The notes: generated by a model not told the origin, from the letters alone. A stretch of DNA of 64,000 nucleotides from Coprinellus micaceus (GCA_951394405.1 OX596341.1:558001-622000); one strand, 5' to 3'. Shown: positions 12,403-24,250, numbered from the stretch's first letter. Program-made: numbers and translations.

Positions 12403-12924
12403 ACAGGTGCGAGCTACATAAGCTACCGCTCTCCGGTGGATGTTCACACATCTCACAGGTCAAAGTTGATTCTCGGCCATGCTAGGGCGGCACATCCAGT
12501 CGGGAGACGCCGTGACCTTGCTAAGGTCCATAACCCCTAAAATATCAGAAAAGCGATCGTAAATCTTGTATCTTGGTTTTGTACCCTTGGAGTTACAGTC
12601 GCACGGCGACATTTTTGATAGGCCTCGCGTGGGGTTGCTTTCTTGAGCCCTGTCCCGCTCGTATTTCTTAGCGACGCTCGAACTTACCTGTCTGGGTTAT
12701 GGCTAGTAAATATAAATCGTATGCTGCCTTATTTCACGACCTCAACGAAGCCCTGCGTTTCGAGCGAGTTTCTGGGGGCTTTCTGATAGATAAGATTAGA
12801 TGACCAGAATATTCTCCCAGACGATGGCCCTTGTGCGTAGTGACAGACCGTCGCATGCCGTCCCCTTCTTCAACATCTCCCATCACGAGCACCATACTGA
12901 AATCGCTCGCGCATCCCCCTCGAA

Positions 12925-13105
12925 ATGGCATCCCTGCGACTAGCGATCGAGCTCCTGCAGCGCATCGTGCCAGAGATGTCCGGCGACGACTAGACTGAAG
13001 AAAGCGCTGGCGCACTGACAGCCTGCTCGATTACGAATCGTGCACTTTCGGACGTCAGTTAGTTTCAGGCCCTATATATTTCCCTCTGTATTTGTCTACG
13101 AACAC
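12925..13105 (+). pseudogene. Truncated F-box gene stub
   Basis: The first 60 codons copy the start of the 10918 gene: MASLRLAIELLQRIV against MSPQHLATELLQHIV, and LTACSITNRALSDVS against LVACSITNSALLHVS. In-frame TAG codons interrupt it after SGDD and after ALSDVS, and similarity stops near 13105. It begins 520 bp downstream of the intact copy in the same orientation, as expected for a decayed partial tandem duplication. Confidence 0.7.
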
Positions 13106-14227
13106 CGCTGAAGGAAGACACTAGTGTTAGATCTAGCTAAAATTGGGCGAAACGCCCACTTTTATGCACACTCTCTCATGGTAATTTATTTTCGTTCGCA
13201 GGTTTGGCCCACCTATACCGTCAAGCTCGTTTGGGGGAGTGGTTGGGTGAGTGGGTCGTCCTAGGGTATGCATATTGATGCGAGTAGGTCCAGGGGATCG
13301 ACACGCGCAATCCATTGGGTCCCCAAAAGAAGTTGTCGTATGTCGGCGCTTAATCGAATTCTATGGCCTGGTCCTCGGTCGAGGACAACCCTTCTGCCGT
13401 CTATAAAGCCATATGTAATAGCAGATAAGAAATTCAATACTTTATATTTAAGGACGTCCGCAGGATGTGATGGATCAAGAATTGCGAGAAGAGCTTTGCC
13501 ATTTGTATGCCTTTGCACCGGCGATTCCGATCCGTGTGAGAAACGAGACCTTGCCTCGGTCAAGCCATCGTATCGTAGGGTCATTCCTCAAGCCACCCTC
13601 GGGTTCTCGCAGGACATGCTCATGCTAAGCTAGCGTTATCAACCCAACTTACACGATACCGAGAAGATAACCTCCATTCTACTCAATCCGATCGAGGGGG
13701 TTCTCAGGGGTTCTCCGAAACCTATTTGGACATCCCCGCCACATACGCATGGGGCACCAATTAGGGAGTCTGGGGAAGCCCCTGGGCCTCGACGGGAGCA
13801 GAATTACATGTGCTCGGGGCCTGATTTGTCCCCTCGAGGCCGAGGTTCAGAGAAAAGTCGTCGTGGTAGGCGACCTTTCTCGTATCCTGGCTGTCTACAT
13901 CCTCGGGCGCTACGGTCACGATTTCCCGCGTCTTTGCAAAGAACTCTCTCCCTCCTTTGATTTCGCGTGGACTGTGACAGCATGTGGCAACATGGTCGGG
14001 AGAGAGTGCGGCGAAATATGGAGTTCCAGGGACGCGTGGTGATGGCATCACCTCAAGCCAAGACAAACATAAGCTCCATCGCGCTGTCGTGATGGACACT
14101 CCCCAAGTTCCCTCCCTTCCCCTCGCCCACCACATTCAACTGTTGGGTGCCCCGCCAAAAGCCAGTGTTCATCCCTGAGCTCGTATACCGCAACTTAGAC
14201 CACTCTTTCTCTCGTCTCTCCCTCGCC
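13106..14227. other. Intergenic, no gene seen
   Basis: Beyond the F-box stub there are open frames on both strands around 13750-14135 with no similarity to other genes here and no consistent splice model. Confidence 0.4.
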
Positions 14228-15465
14228 ATGGCTCCCAGCGTTGTTCAACGGCACCCCCGCTATGCCGTCCTCGTCGCGCTTGCTATTATTACCACTATCT
14301 ACCTTCTGGTACCCTACCAGGGTCCCGAAATGCCCAGCAAGATCATCACTCGTGGCGCAGACCTCGAAGGGCGCATCGAGCAGTCCAAGCAGATCTACGA
14401 TAGGCTTCTGCAGAACAGGAAAGGTCTGATCAAGAAGTTTGGACCTAACCCTGCTGACATCGCTCTGTGAGTCGTGTCGTTTATGTGGGCGCGTTCTCGC
14501 CTAACGCGCCTCGCAGCTTCCCTCCCGATGTCTCGCCCTGGCCTCCTTACACCGTCTGTGAGTCACTGCGATTGGCGCCCATATTCAATGAGCTGGCTTG
14601 CTGACCCACGTGGCAATGATTGATAGGGGATTTCTTCCCTGCCGCGTTCAACTGCCCCCACGAGATTGAGCGACATGGTGCCTTGGGAGACGGTGGTAAA
14701 TGGGTCTGTGGTATGTCCCGTGTGCAGGAGAAGCGCGACTGCGTTGTCTACTCCTTTGGTACGTCCACTACCTTCCGACTATTTGATATGGGCGCTAAGG
14801 CTAATGACGCGTCTCTTCCGCGACAGGTATCAACTACGAGTCGTCCTTCGAGTCTGAGATCCTCAAGAATACCAAGCACTGTCAAATCTGGGGTTACGAC
14901 TTCAGCGTCAAGTCCTTCGGCCCTGAAATTCCCTCTAGTCTCGTGCACCGAACCCACTTCAACGCCTTCGGCTTGGGCGGCGAGGACAAGCACGGCCCCA
15001 ACGACAACCCTCCCATGTACACCCTCGAGACTCTCATGAAGCAGAATGGTCACACCCATATCGATATCCTCAAGATTGATATTGAGGGCTGGGAGTTCGA
15101 CACTCTCACCACACTCATCAAGCCGTACATCTCGTCTGGCCTTCCCCTTCCCTTCGGCCAGCTCCAACTTGAGATCCACATCTGGAACAAGAGCTTCGCT
15201 CAGTACCTGCAGTGGTGGGAGATGCTCGAGAATGCGGGCCTGCGTCCCTTCTGGACCGAGGTTAGTGCTTCTCATACATACCATCTCCCCGATTGAAGTT
15301 GACCCCCTCCTTCAGCCCAATCTCGTGTACCAAAATTACAACAAGAAGACTGGCACCGCTGATCTCGCCGAGTACTCCTTCCTTAACATCAAGGGCGACA
15401 ACATCTTCATCAAGGACCCTCGCTCCCCCGCCGACCACCCTCACCAGCCTCCTCACCGCAACTAA
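14228..15465 (+). CDS. Methyltransferase-like type II membrane protein (Methyltransf_22 type)
   Basis: Five exons, 14228-14466, 14517-14557, 14627-14758, 14827-15260 and 15316-15465, close in phase and give 331 aa. Residues about 10-27 (YAVLVALAIITTIYLLV) form one membrane segment after a short basic start, so the enzyme part probably faces the Golgi or ER lumen. The domain shows GALGDGGKWVCG, GINYESSFE, a WGYDFSVKSFGP block and the hallmark ILKIDIEGWEFD near residue 220, then QLEIHIWN. These fit the fungal/animal METTL24-like family (Pfam Methyltransf_22) with an SAM-binding fold. The substrate is unknown. The 41-nt second exon is a microexon. Confidence 0.85.
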
Positions 15466-16516
15466 TCCCTCCTTCCCTCACCCTCCCTTCACGACGTCCC
15501 CTTTACCCATCTTACCCCTGGACTTCCCCGCACCCCGCACCACCCCACCACCCCGGAACCTAATCCTCGATTACCCTACATAATCCATACCTCTCGCAAA
15601 AGATACCATAGTACCTACCGATACGAGCTCGCTGCACCATATAGCGTTTAGTACTTACTGACTTGTTCGAATACATACCTTGTGCTGGACTTTCTCGCTT
15701 TCATGTGTACGACATCCTACTCCTGATGTACACGAATAGACGTGTTCATGCATGGGGCTATGGGGGTAGACTATTTGTTTTGGGGTTCTCGGGAAATTGC
15801 ATAATGATAATGGATTTCTTGTCATTCAGGGCTCCGTCGGGGGCAGGTCGCTTTCCGAGGCACGGGGTATGTTACCGCAGAAGCCAAGTCTCGCGAAAGT
15901 CTCGACGCCACGAGCCACGCGAACGCCTTGGCGGAATGGCCTCGTCACGCGGGGTTGCCCTCTCAGTTGGCTAAGCCCTCAGCACTGTGAGCCCACCCGC
16001 CTGACGGAGCTTGGCACGGCGCCGTCTTTGTTCTGAGCAGTGCAGTGCCTCGAGGCGGGAGCCCATTATTGCTTTGACCATTGAATCGCACGGTATCGCT
16101 AAGGAACGGCGCCGTCGTGCCGAGCAAAGCGTTTTGGTCAATGCCCAGCCCCTTCATGATCTTGAGGGGGCCAAGCTTGCGCCAAGACATCGGAAGCGCC
16201 CAGAATTCTCGATAAGCGCCGGTTGCCAGGTCGGCACGATGACCATTGCCAGCCATCGCACATTTGGGGGGATCTGCTCCCTCGGGATGCCACGTGCTGT
16301 GTCTGTCGGTGGTGGTATCCAGCTTGCTTTGTTCATGAGGCAAGGTACTATGGGGCAGGGGTGCATCAAAGCCACTGCCAGTCAAAGCGCAGGCCTGGGT
16401 TCTGGGTGGGTATAAGTACTCAGGCAGGGGAGCTTTATATGCACCCCACATCTTGCAGATATAACCCAATCTCCCAAAGGTGTTTAGAACACTCTACACT
16501 CGTCGTTCTCTTCGAA
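15466..16516. other. Intergenic with promoter of the 16517 gene
   Basis: No gene seen. TATA-like sequences occur at 16411 (TATAAGT) and 16436 (TATAT), about 105 and 80 nt before the ATG at 16517. A frame open upstream of that ATG is continuous with the gene but lacks a better start. Confidence 0.4.
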
Positions 16517-17362
16517 ATGTCTTCTCGCACCACTATCAAACAGGTCGGCTTCGTTGTGCAGCCTCTGGGACCCGAGACCCCGAATCGGACAACGCCCGCT
16601 CCCCTCATTCCAAGATACGAACCGCTCTATATTCTGAGCTACGGTCACTCTGGTACCCCCGCATCCCAAGGACACTGGTGCATCGTGATGGCGGATCCTA
16701 CGAACAACGTCGGCGACGCGTTGACCTTCTCGCTATACGGCATCTGTCGCGATGTTAAGCGCTCTTCGCTCTCCCGGTCTGCCTCACCAAGAGGTACAAA
16801 GCCCGCAAGAAGAGTGACTATCGACCCAGAATATCGCGAGCTGACAAGGCCGGAAATGCTAAAGCAGTCGACTTTCCCCGTGGGTAGCTTGGCCAAGAGT
16901 CGGAGTGTGCTCTGGGCGCCTATCAACATCGCTGACGAAGTCAGGCAAATTCCGCTACGCTCATCCGGACTTTCTGTGGATTACGCCTTGAAGCCCTCGG
17001 TGCGCTTGGCGGATTGTTTTGCTGTTGAGCCTTCTACCGAGGCCTCAAGCGACGTGGAGTGGCCGGCGTACACCTTCGAAGACCGCGACATGCTGGTTTT
17101 GGGAGTTGTTGAAATCGCTCAGCTCCCGTACAACATGGACGCCATGACGAAGATGAAGGCGTGGAGTAAGGTCGACTTCGACCTCAAGTTCGGGGAGATG
17201 AAGGGAGCGGACTTGGACGCGCTCAGACGTGATTGTGTGGTGCGCATCGTGAAGGCGTTAACAGAGCAGTGGAAGATCGTATGCAAGGACTTGCCGATGG
17301 GAGATACCCCTAGCGTGAAGCATTTTGCGAAGTTGTTGGACTTGGCTCCTGCTAAGCTATGA
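16517..17362 (+). CDS. Hypothetical protein, single exon, 281 aa
   Basis: An uninterrupted frame starts at the ATG after a pyrimidine-rich leader. No family is recognised. The N-terminal part reads IKQVGFVVQPLGPETP and ILSYGHSGTP, followed by HWCIVMADPTNNVGDALTFSLYGI, which looks like a compact beta-rich domain. A Ser/Arg segment (SSLSRSASPRGTKPARR) is a possible phosphorylation site. The C-terminal third is charged and helical (YNMDAMTKMKAWSKVDFDLKF). There is no signal peptide or membrane segment. The frame has a coding-like composition and promoter elements upstream, so I believe it is real. Confidence 0.65.
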   Translation: MSSRTTIKQVGFVVQPLGPETPNRTTPAPLIPRYEPLYILSYGHSGTPASQGHWCIVMADPTNNVGDALTFSLYGICRDVKRSSLSRSASPRGTKPARRVTIDPEYRELTRPEMLKQSTFPVGSLAKSRSVLWAPINIADEVRQIPLRSSGLSVDYALKPSVRLADCFAVEPSTEASSDVEWPAYTFEDRDMLVLGVVEIAQLPYNMDAMTKMKAWSKVDFDLKFGEMKGADLDALRRDCVVRIVKALTEQWKIVCKDLPMGDTPSVKHFAKLLDLAPAKL

Positions 17363-17837
17363 CTATTCGTTTCAAGTTGTACATATAACTCATATAATTA
17401 TGTTGTATTGTTGTGCCTTTGTCTATTATGTTGTATATGGTCTCTTTGGGGAAATAAGGTGGCCCAGCATCAAGCCCGAGGTATCACAGACTCAGTCAGC
17501 TTACTGCCTTGAATGACCTGGCGGAATCGAAAGATAAATGGGACGCTACCCGGTTCTCCAACGCACCTAGCGATTCTGAGAGTGTGTTTGGGTTCGGGAC
17601 CCGGCATAAACCGACTGACTTCTGTATTTCAAGGGGCTTGCGACTACTGGAAGTTACATGGTGAAGGTAAGCCGTGCACCAGTACATAGTGCATACTCCG
17701 TAAAAATGGATTCTCTGTGGCGCCGCAGAGGTCGGGGCAACTGGAAGACTGAAAGTGGTGAGGACTCTGGCGTACGCTCAGGAAGTGAGGGGCAATCAAA
17801 GCGGACGTTGCAAAGGTAAATGGATAAAAAGTTAAGC

Positions 17838-17909
17838 CTCTCTGTCTGGGAGTCGAACCCAGCTTTCGCGCGTGACAGGCGCGTGTACTAACCGATATAC
17901 TAACAAAGA
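17838..17909 (-). tRNA. tRNA-Asp (GTC), second copy
   Basis: This is the reverse complement of the 72-nt gene at 1388-1459, with no differences. A T run follows its 3' end at about 17832-17826 as a possible Pol III stop. The two identical copies face each other across 16.4 kb of F-box-rich sequence. Confidence 0.95.
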
Positions 17910-18600
17910 CTTATTTTGAAAACAACTTGCACGTATCTGACCTGAATATTCCGTCCCTATACTGGTGGGATGCTCCGAGGGGGTTGAAAATGAGGTAGCA
18001 CGGTCCAGCAGATGAGGGGAACTTTATTCCTACCCACCTTTGAGGTTTGACCTGGCGTAACCGTCGAGAATGTGACCGTGACGTGACATCTCTTTTCTCT
18101 TTCCTGCCATGATCACGATTCGGCGCGTACTCTTTCGGCACTCCCTAGGTGGTCTCCCGGGACAACGTTGAAAGCCAGTCATCTCTCCGTGAAGCCGCCA
18201 GATCTACCGCCACCTGTAGTCACTTGGGATGACTAGGCCTGCATGGACCTTTGTTTGTATCTGTGTCGTTCACAAGCATTCGTGATCAAAGCGAGGGACA
18301 TCTGATTGTCGAGCTGAAACGCCCATTGTCTACCATGCTTGTGCCATTGACGACCACGAGGCCGCCTCGATTGCCGGTGCTTTGTCCATCGACCTCACTC
18401 TCGACCACTACGGCTCTGCAAGTCGCATGGCGACAGTTTAAATGACAACGAAAATCCCTTCTTCGCGGTGGTAATTCTGCGGTGCCTCGGCGATCGGTAG
18501 CCACGCAACCCATTGGGAATAGGCTACATGGCTGGCGTGGACAAAGGTACGGTCGACAGTGAACGCTGACAATCAAGCCACTATGCCTGGGAGCGACACG
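17910..18600. other. Intergenic, no gene seen
   Basis: No supported gene between tRNA-Asp and the promoter at 18601. Confidence 0.45.
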
Positions 18601-18607
18601 TATAAAA
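18601..18607 (+). promoter_or_regulatory. TATA box of the 18668 gene
   Basis: TATAAAA lies 67 nt upstream of the ATG at 18668, consistent with a short leader. Confidence 0.5.
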
Positions 18608-18667
18608 TGCGAGGGCTCGCGAGGGCATCGATTTTAACACGTTCCCTTCCTCACTTCTTGTACCACA

Positions 18668-19553
18668 ATGAAGTTTCTGCACTTCTCTCTTCGCTCAAAG
18701 CATGTTGTGCCACCGGGTACGTTCAACGTGCTGCTGGAACAGATACTCGTTCCACAACTGATTTTATACTTTCGCAGCGGAGCCCGGTTCAGCTGTGAAG
18801 CCGTTGTACTCGACCCCTGTTCAGATTGGTGAATTTGGAGGTGAGAACTTATCGATCCCAACCCAACCCTGAGCCGTACTGACACTCGACTATACAGAGC
18901 TGAGTTGGTACCAAACCCTTCCACCAGAAGAGCACTACGACGGCGGATCTTTCCTTCCTGCCGACGGCCACAATGATGACGCCCCCCTCGCTAGTGGGTT
19001 CCAGAGGCATGTTGGCGCGTTGTCGATGTCCACAGGGACCCAAGACCATCCAATAGACCTGTCCTGTGGAGCTCCTCTAACGTCCATTATGCCCACCGCT
19101 TCGCTCGCGTCCCGCTCTGACCGTAGCGTACTCTCAAGTGAATCTGCTCACTCCACCCTCCATCTCTCGGCCTACTCATCGTGCTTCCCAGTGGTACCAC
19201 CAACGTCTGACCAAATGATTGAAGCCCTTAGCCTTGGATTGGAACGCGACTATCACGAAGCTCTCTTTCTCAGCGGCGCTTCAAGCAACAGTAGCTCTGC
19301 AAGTAGTTCTCGAAGCGATCTTTTCGACGGGTGCACAGGAACAAGCTCCTACTTAGAGTCGGGGCGCACAACACCTGACAGCGAATGGGGAGCCCCAGAA
19401 CACGATTCGAGATCCCTCCCAGAACCTGCGCCCCCGCCTCTCGCTGGAGAACTGGACTTGGAGGGCCCCACAGTGCGCCTGGTATCGTCCTCAAAATATA
19501 TCCCTCCCGATCCGCTACCCTCGCTGAGGAAATGGGGCGCAGCATCGAGCTGA
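18668..19553 (+). CDS. Hypothetical Ser-rich protein
   Basis: Three exons, 18668-18716, 18778-18840 and 18898-19553, both junctions in phase 1, give 255 aa. The family is not recognised. The short first two exons encode a basic start (MKFLHFSLRSKHVVPPG) and GSAVKPLYSTPVQIGEF. The last exon has a long Ser-rich middle (SSNSSSASSSRSDLFDG) and an acidic/Pro tail (SLPEPAPPPLAGELDLEGP), suggesting a disordered, phosphorylatable protein. It ends 214 bp from the convergent F-box gene at 19767-21402. The TATA box at 18601 supports the start. Confidence 0.65.
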
Positions 19554-19766
19554 GGTTGGCTGGCGTCCGACAAGCCCTTGGGGCTGCACGTCCACGAGAC
19601 GGCGAAGTTAATGATTAATGAAGGGTGGAGATTCTGGGAATCAATATTAGATGAACATATCACATACCTAGTAGCTTTCTGCATCAGTCCAATGCACGAT
19701 TTATATTCACGAACTAGTAAATTACTACGACACCGTTACCGCAGCACGAGTTTGACAGTGACTGAC

Positions 19767-21402
19767 TCAAGCCAAAAGGCTGGTCCGTCCACTGAAGTCT
19801 GCAACACTATCTCCCACGGATACTTCCACTTCGAATGAGAACTCTAAGGCCCCCTTTGCCCGCTGCTCCTCCAGCTCCACGAACTGCGCCGGGTACACAC
19901 GATCTCTAAATGAACGCTGAAGCTCACGCGCGTTTGAGAGGTAGGCGTCGGCAGCGTAGTAGTCAAGAGCCCTAATGTGGACGAGGACTGAGATCTTCTC
20001 CAGGACGGAATGCGTCTTGTTCGAAGCGAGCAGTGAGCACAATTTTGTCCACTGGTTACCGAGGAGTTTATCGCGCTCTGAGCCCGGGGGTAGGTATCCT
20101 TGAAGTATGACAACCAGGTACAACGACTTCAGCGAAACGAGCTTTGGGAGCACCGTTTGCAGAGCCAAGTCGGGAGGCCCGTCCTCGGAGGAATTGGTAT
20201 CTGCGAGATTCATGGACGCTTCTGAGGAAGAATCGCCCTCAGAGTCGGGATCGTTTTCGAGAGTAAATATGGTGTTCAAGGTCAGGCTTGTAACGGTGTG
20301 TAAGGAGGAAGAATGCAAGTCGTCCAGGAGAAGGACTCTGTCGTCCCAGATGTATGAAATTCTGTAGGAGGATACTGTGCAACAGGGGGTACGGTGAGAT
20401 GATGGCTTTTGAGCGGTGGAGTTACTCACTCGTAATGGTCAGGTTCCTAAGACTCGCGCTCCGTCTTAGCAAAGGAGCGGGTGCACCTGGTTCGCTTCCG
20501 TCACCAATAGAAAGGTCTAGCCTTTCGAGATTGGATAGAGCGCTTGGGGCCGAGGTAGAGCCAGTTCGTCCTCCTTCCAGACCGATATACACGTTGATGC
20601 ACCTCTCCAATGAGTCTACGTCGCATGCGAGGCTACCTAAATGAAGTTTCTCGGGTAGCAAGCGCGCTCTAGGTCTATACAAATCTATGGCACTGGTATT
20701 GGTCAGACTCTTAAACAGACAGCGGTTGAACCCAGAGGAGGCGACTTACCCATCTATGCCCACATCGTCGTCGCTGCCCATCCCTGCTAAAGAACACCGA
20801 AATAGAGACAAATGGCTGGCCGCGCTCATGACGGCGTTGAGGAAATCGATGTCGAAGTCGGATATGAAGCGAAGGAATACCATTTGGACCTTGGGACGCC
20901 GTATCAGGGACAAAACGGCATGCTCCGTTCGCAAATCGGTCAAACCGATCGCCAGCGCCAGCGATAAATCCTCCTCCGGGTTGTGAACACCAAGCGTGAA
21001 AGCCGCCACATTTGGGAGCAGCTTCATCGCTTCGAGTACATGGTCCCTCTCTCGCCGATCCTTCTCCAAAGAGTAATGGGGGACACTTGTGAGCTCGTAG
21101 GTGAGGTCCTCGACGTATTCGCCCAGTCGTGGATTCGCCGTTACGATGCTCACAAAGTGCAGAGTTCTATCGAAGGTTCTATACGTTTGTGCGTGGACTA
21201 CCAAATTCGATCGGGAGATGCGAGCTACGGGAGGGGAAAGGAGCGTGACATGGCGGAAGATTCGTTGTCGGCTCGGATGCACGAAGACGCGACTCGTCAT
21301 GCAACACGAGAGGAGGTCCTGGATGTACGCTGTCCTCGGTCCCCGCGCAAGCTTCCCGATAATGTTGTCTATAATTTCCACTGGTAGGGTAGATTGTGGC
21401 AT
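19767..21402 (-). CDS. F-box/LRR-like protein (intact, divergent paralog)
   Basis: Minus-strand exons are 21402-20750, 20692-20430 and 20374-19767, phases 2 and 1, total 507 aa. The F-box-like start is LPVEIIDNIIGKLARG with LLSCCMTSRVFVHPSRQRIF. The family block TANPRLGEYVEDLTYEL follows, and the last exon keeps NQWTKLCSLLASN in place of the FGxQWxxL block. An acidic insertion (ENDPDSEGDSSSEAS) sets it apart from the other copies. The intron phases match the 6959 and 10918 genes, supporting common descent. It lies head to head, 440 bp away, with the unknown gene at 21843. Confidence 0.85.
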
Positions 21403-21842
21403 CTTGGGGTACCTAGAGAGGACGATGATAGTTGAAGGGAAACCACCAACTCGGGATAAAACACGAGGCTATCTTGTTCGGAGTCTGTGCGACAATATTC
21501 CGCCACCAAAAGATTATCTTATCTTATCGTCCATAATTAGCGCCCAGAGTTAAGGCCCTCGTCCACGTGGGTTCCGGTGCTTCTGTCGGTTCACGACTCC
21601 CATAGCGTGAACGGCGATGATGCCCCAATGAGACAGTCCGCAGTAGCCGGCTGACAGGTCGATGGGCATGCACCTTGCTTTGACCAGCAGGAGACCTGGG
21701 CTTTGTCTGCATTCAGAGCCTGAGGGACCTCAACTGGCCATCAAAGCCAATTTACTCCGTGTATATCAGACTTGCATATGGACTAGAAAAGGCACTCGCG
21801 TCGAATACCTCGTTCTTCGCCACCTCGCGACGAGGACCCGAC
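21403..21842. other. Shared divergent promoter region
   Basis: 440 bp separate the F-box start at 21402 (minus) from the ATG at 21843 (plus). No clear TATA box on either side. It is a candidate bidirectional promoter. Confidence 0.45.
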
Positions 21843-22598
21843 ATGACCTCAAGGCTCAAGGGCTTGCCCGATATCTCCAGACGGGCTGGCAAATGGCTAA
21901 GCAAACATATGGGGATGATTAAGGCGTCCAGTCCACCATCGTTCGTCGAAAACCGCGGTCCCGGATGCGCCATAACCATGGAAGGACTCGTTTCTCAAGG
22001 GAAACACCAAGCAACCTATTCTCCCCCTCTGTCGCGCGGGAGTGCCTCCTGTGGGAGCGAGTCGGATAGCGAATCTGATTCAACATGTGAGGGTACATCT
22101 CTCGTTTCATGCATTACTCGAGAATCTTTCTGACCATAGCTCATCTTTTCAGTACTCTTGGATGAACCGACCCCAACCGAGGAAATCGGAAATGTTCACT
22201 TCATCGCTATCGGTAGATTGAGCCAGGCACGCCTAGTGTCCTCCGCCGAGCTCCGTACTCCGGTTACCGTACTTCACGATAGCACCGCGCACTGCAGGCG
22301 CTTCCCGCCCCTAAGCAATCCCGGAGAGAACCGCCCCTTTGATGCCGCTTCAGACCTTACCTTCACTGATGCAAATCCGACCCAATTCATGGAGCGGCAC
22401 GACCCTACGACTACCGTTGGAGCACCCTTTCTGTTCGCACTTCCCAATTCCGTACCGCAGCGGCCGCTCGAGCACTTCCGGTATGAACGCTTCCGAGCTG
22501 ACTTGGGAAACAACTTCATTCCCGTTCCCCAATATCCATTCGAATTCGAGGGAGACTACTTCGTGTACGAGCAACCCGAGCCGGAGTTAGGGCAATAG
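21843..22598 (+). CDS. Unknown protein, F-box-linked family
   Basis: Exons 21843-22086 and 22153-22598, phase 1, give 229 aa. The family is unknown. The start is basic (MTSRLKGLPDISRRAGKW), followed by a Ser/Asp run (CGSESDSESDST) just before the splice. VHFIAIGRLSQARL follows and matches the gene at 9398-9972, as do intron position and phase. The C-terminal half is rich in Phe, Pro and Asn (FRYERFRADLGNNFIPVPQYPFEFEGDYF). No signal or membrane segment is visible. Two copies, each divergent from an F-box gene, suggest a linked pair, possibly substrate or partner and F-box protein, but that is inference. Confidence 0.7.
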
Positions 22599-22779
22599 CT
22601 TTCGCGCTATGGTGGGGTTGCGCTTTCCGCCGCCCCCACGACACGCCTAAGGCTTTACGAGTCGGGGGGGAAGCAAAGCTACGGTTACTTCTTAGTTTCA
22701 GAGTTCGTACTACCCTACGCATCTGAGTGGGTAAGCTTCAAAGGGCGAGTGTTTCATTATATACGACGTTCGTACATAT

Positions 22780-24250
22780 CTAGGATGCTAGGTCTTCAAT
22801 TGTAAGGGCAAAGTTTATCGCATTGGAAATACAGAGCTCTTTCAATCCATTAAACTGTGGAATGACCATGGAGCCAAGGTACCTGGCAACAGTGGCGGGC
22901 TCGGGGTCGGAACCCCATCGACTGTACCCGAACTGGACTCTGGCGGTGATTATAATTTCCTCCAGCTTAGGGAAGGCCCCAGGGACGATCAGGGCATCGT
23001 TCAATGCCCCCCACTGTGGCCCAAAGGCCAATGGGATATTGACCGCGGGGGCAAGATCCCCTCCGAAAGAGAGCCTGACGCGCAAGGACTCGAGCGAGGT
23101 GAATTCCGAGAGAGGTGCGTCGCAGAGGCCAAAGTAGGGGTCGCTAAGACCGAGCGGGAGTTCTTCGGCTAAATCCTTCTCCAGGTATGTGTGTACCTTG
23201 TATGAGAGACGAGTTAAGGTTCGGAAGGAAGATTCGGTGAGATGTCGAAGTGGGGGGGCGAAAGGACCGAAAGGCGCAAAGTGGAAATCAGTACCGATAA
23301 CTAAGAAGGACAAACTCAGAGGTGCCAGCCAAAACCCACCACGCCCAACGGACCTTCAATATTTAGCGCTTAGCTCCCGAAGGAACTTCGGTTGCTGAAG
23401 GAGTGGTGCGTAGATGTCCGTTGGAAGGTCAAGAGCATTGAGGGTACTATCTATCTTCTCCAGCCGTGACAGGACATTGAGGCTGGCTATAGTTGCTCCC
23501 TTCCCCAGCCAAGAGTTAAGACAGTCCCCCAGTGGGGCGTGAGCGCACACCAGGGTCTTTAAAGAAGATGAGCAAAGCTTGTCCCTGCGACGTAAGTCAG
23601 CGTCAGTTTCCACCGATCTGCAAAGGCCATGCTCACGGCGCAGGGAGAGGGACGCCACCGTCCCCCATCACCGACGAGCATATTCCGCGGAGGACGAGCT
23701 CCCGCATGGTAGGGGCGCCTCGTATGAACTCCATCGGAAAGGCGAGCACGGAATGCAGCGTCAATTTTCTGAAACTCGGCCGCTTCATGATATCGAATAC
23801 AGCGGATAGAGTCTTCGTGTCGAGGTAGCTCGCAAGACCATTGTGGCCTAATCGAGAGTAGTAGAACCCGACGAGGAGGTTCTCAATGTTGGGGAACTGG
23901 CGGATTCCTTCGATAAAGGCGCTGGGCTGTCCAAAGTAATTCGCACTAAAACGATAGTCCAATTCCCGCACATAGGGAATAAAGCGGGGGTTGTCCTCAA
24001 AAGTACGTAGCAGGATCTGCGTACGGTCGTGCTGAGGGTCGACGCTCGGCGTCGTGAGGTCATCCCTGGGAGGTACCTGCGCGTACAACGTCACAGAGCG
24101 AAAGATGTACTTATGACTAACATCCAGCAGTACACTACTCGCAGTGGAGCAGGAAATGAGTGCCCGCATGCCTTCCTTGGTCTTTCTATCTTCACCCAGC
24201 TTCTCCACTATGTGCTGCAAGAGTTCTGCCACGAGGGCCTGAGAGGGCAT
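22780..24250 (-). CDS. F-box/LRR-like gene with a mutated splice donor
   Basis: Minus-strand exons are 24250-23637, 23584-about 23367 and 23300-22780, which would give 450 aa. The sequence is close to the 10918 gene: LLQHIVEKLGED, FDIMKRPSFRKLTLHSVLAFPMEFIRGAP, SLKTLVCAHA, LTESSFRTLTRLSYK, DPYFGLCDAPLSEF and FGPQWGALNDALIVPGAFP. The second intron should start at 23366, and the phase there closes perfectly (G plus TT before ATC GGT), but the donor reads CTAAAT, not GTAAAT. Without splicing, translation would stop nine bases later. The last exon is otherwise intact, so the loss is recent or is a base error. Whether it makes a full protein is uncertain. Confidence 0.65.

Noticed and set aside
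1388..17909. tRNA-Asp copies as ends of a mobile element
   Set aside because: No recombinase, reverse transcriptase or terminal repeat lies between or beside them; identical tRNA genes are normal.
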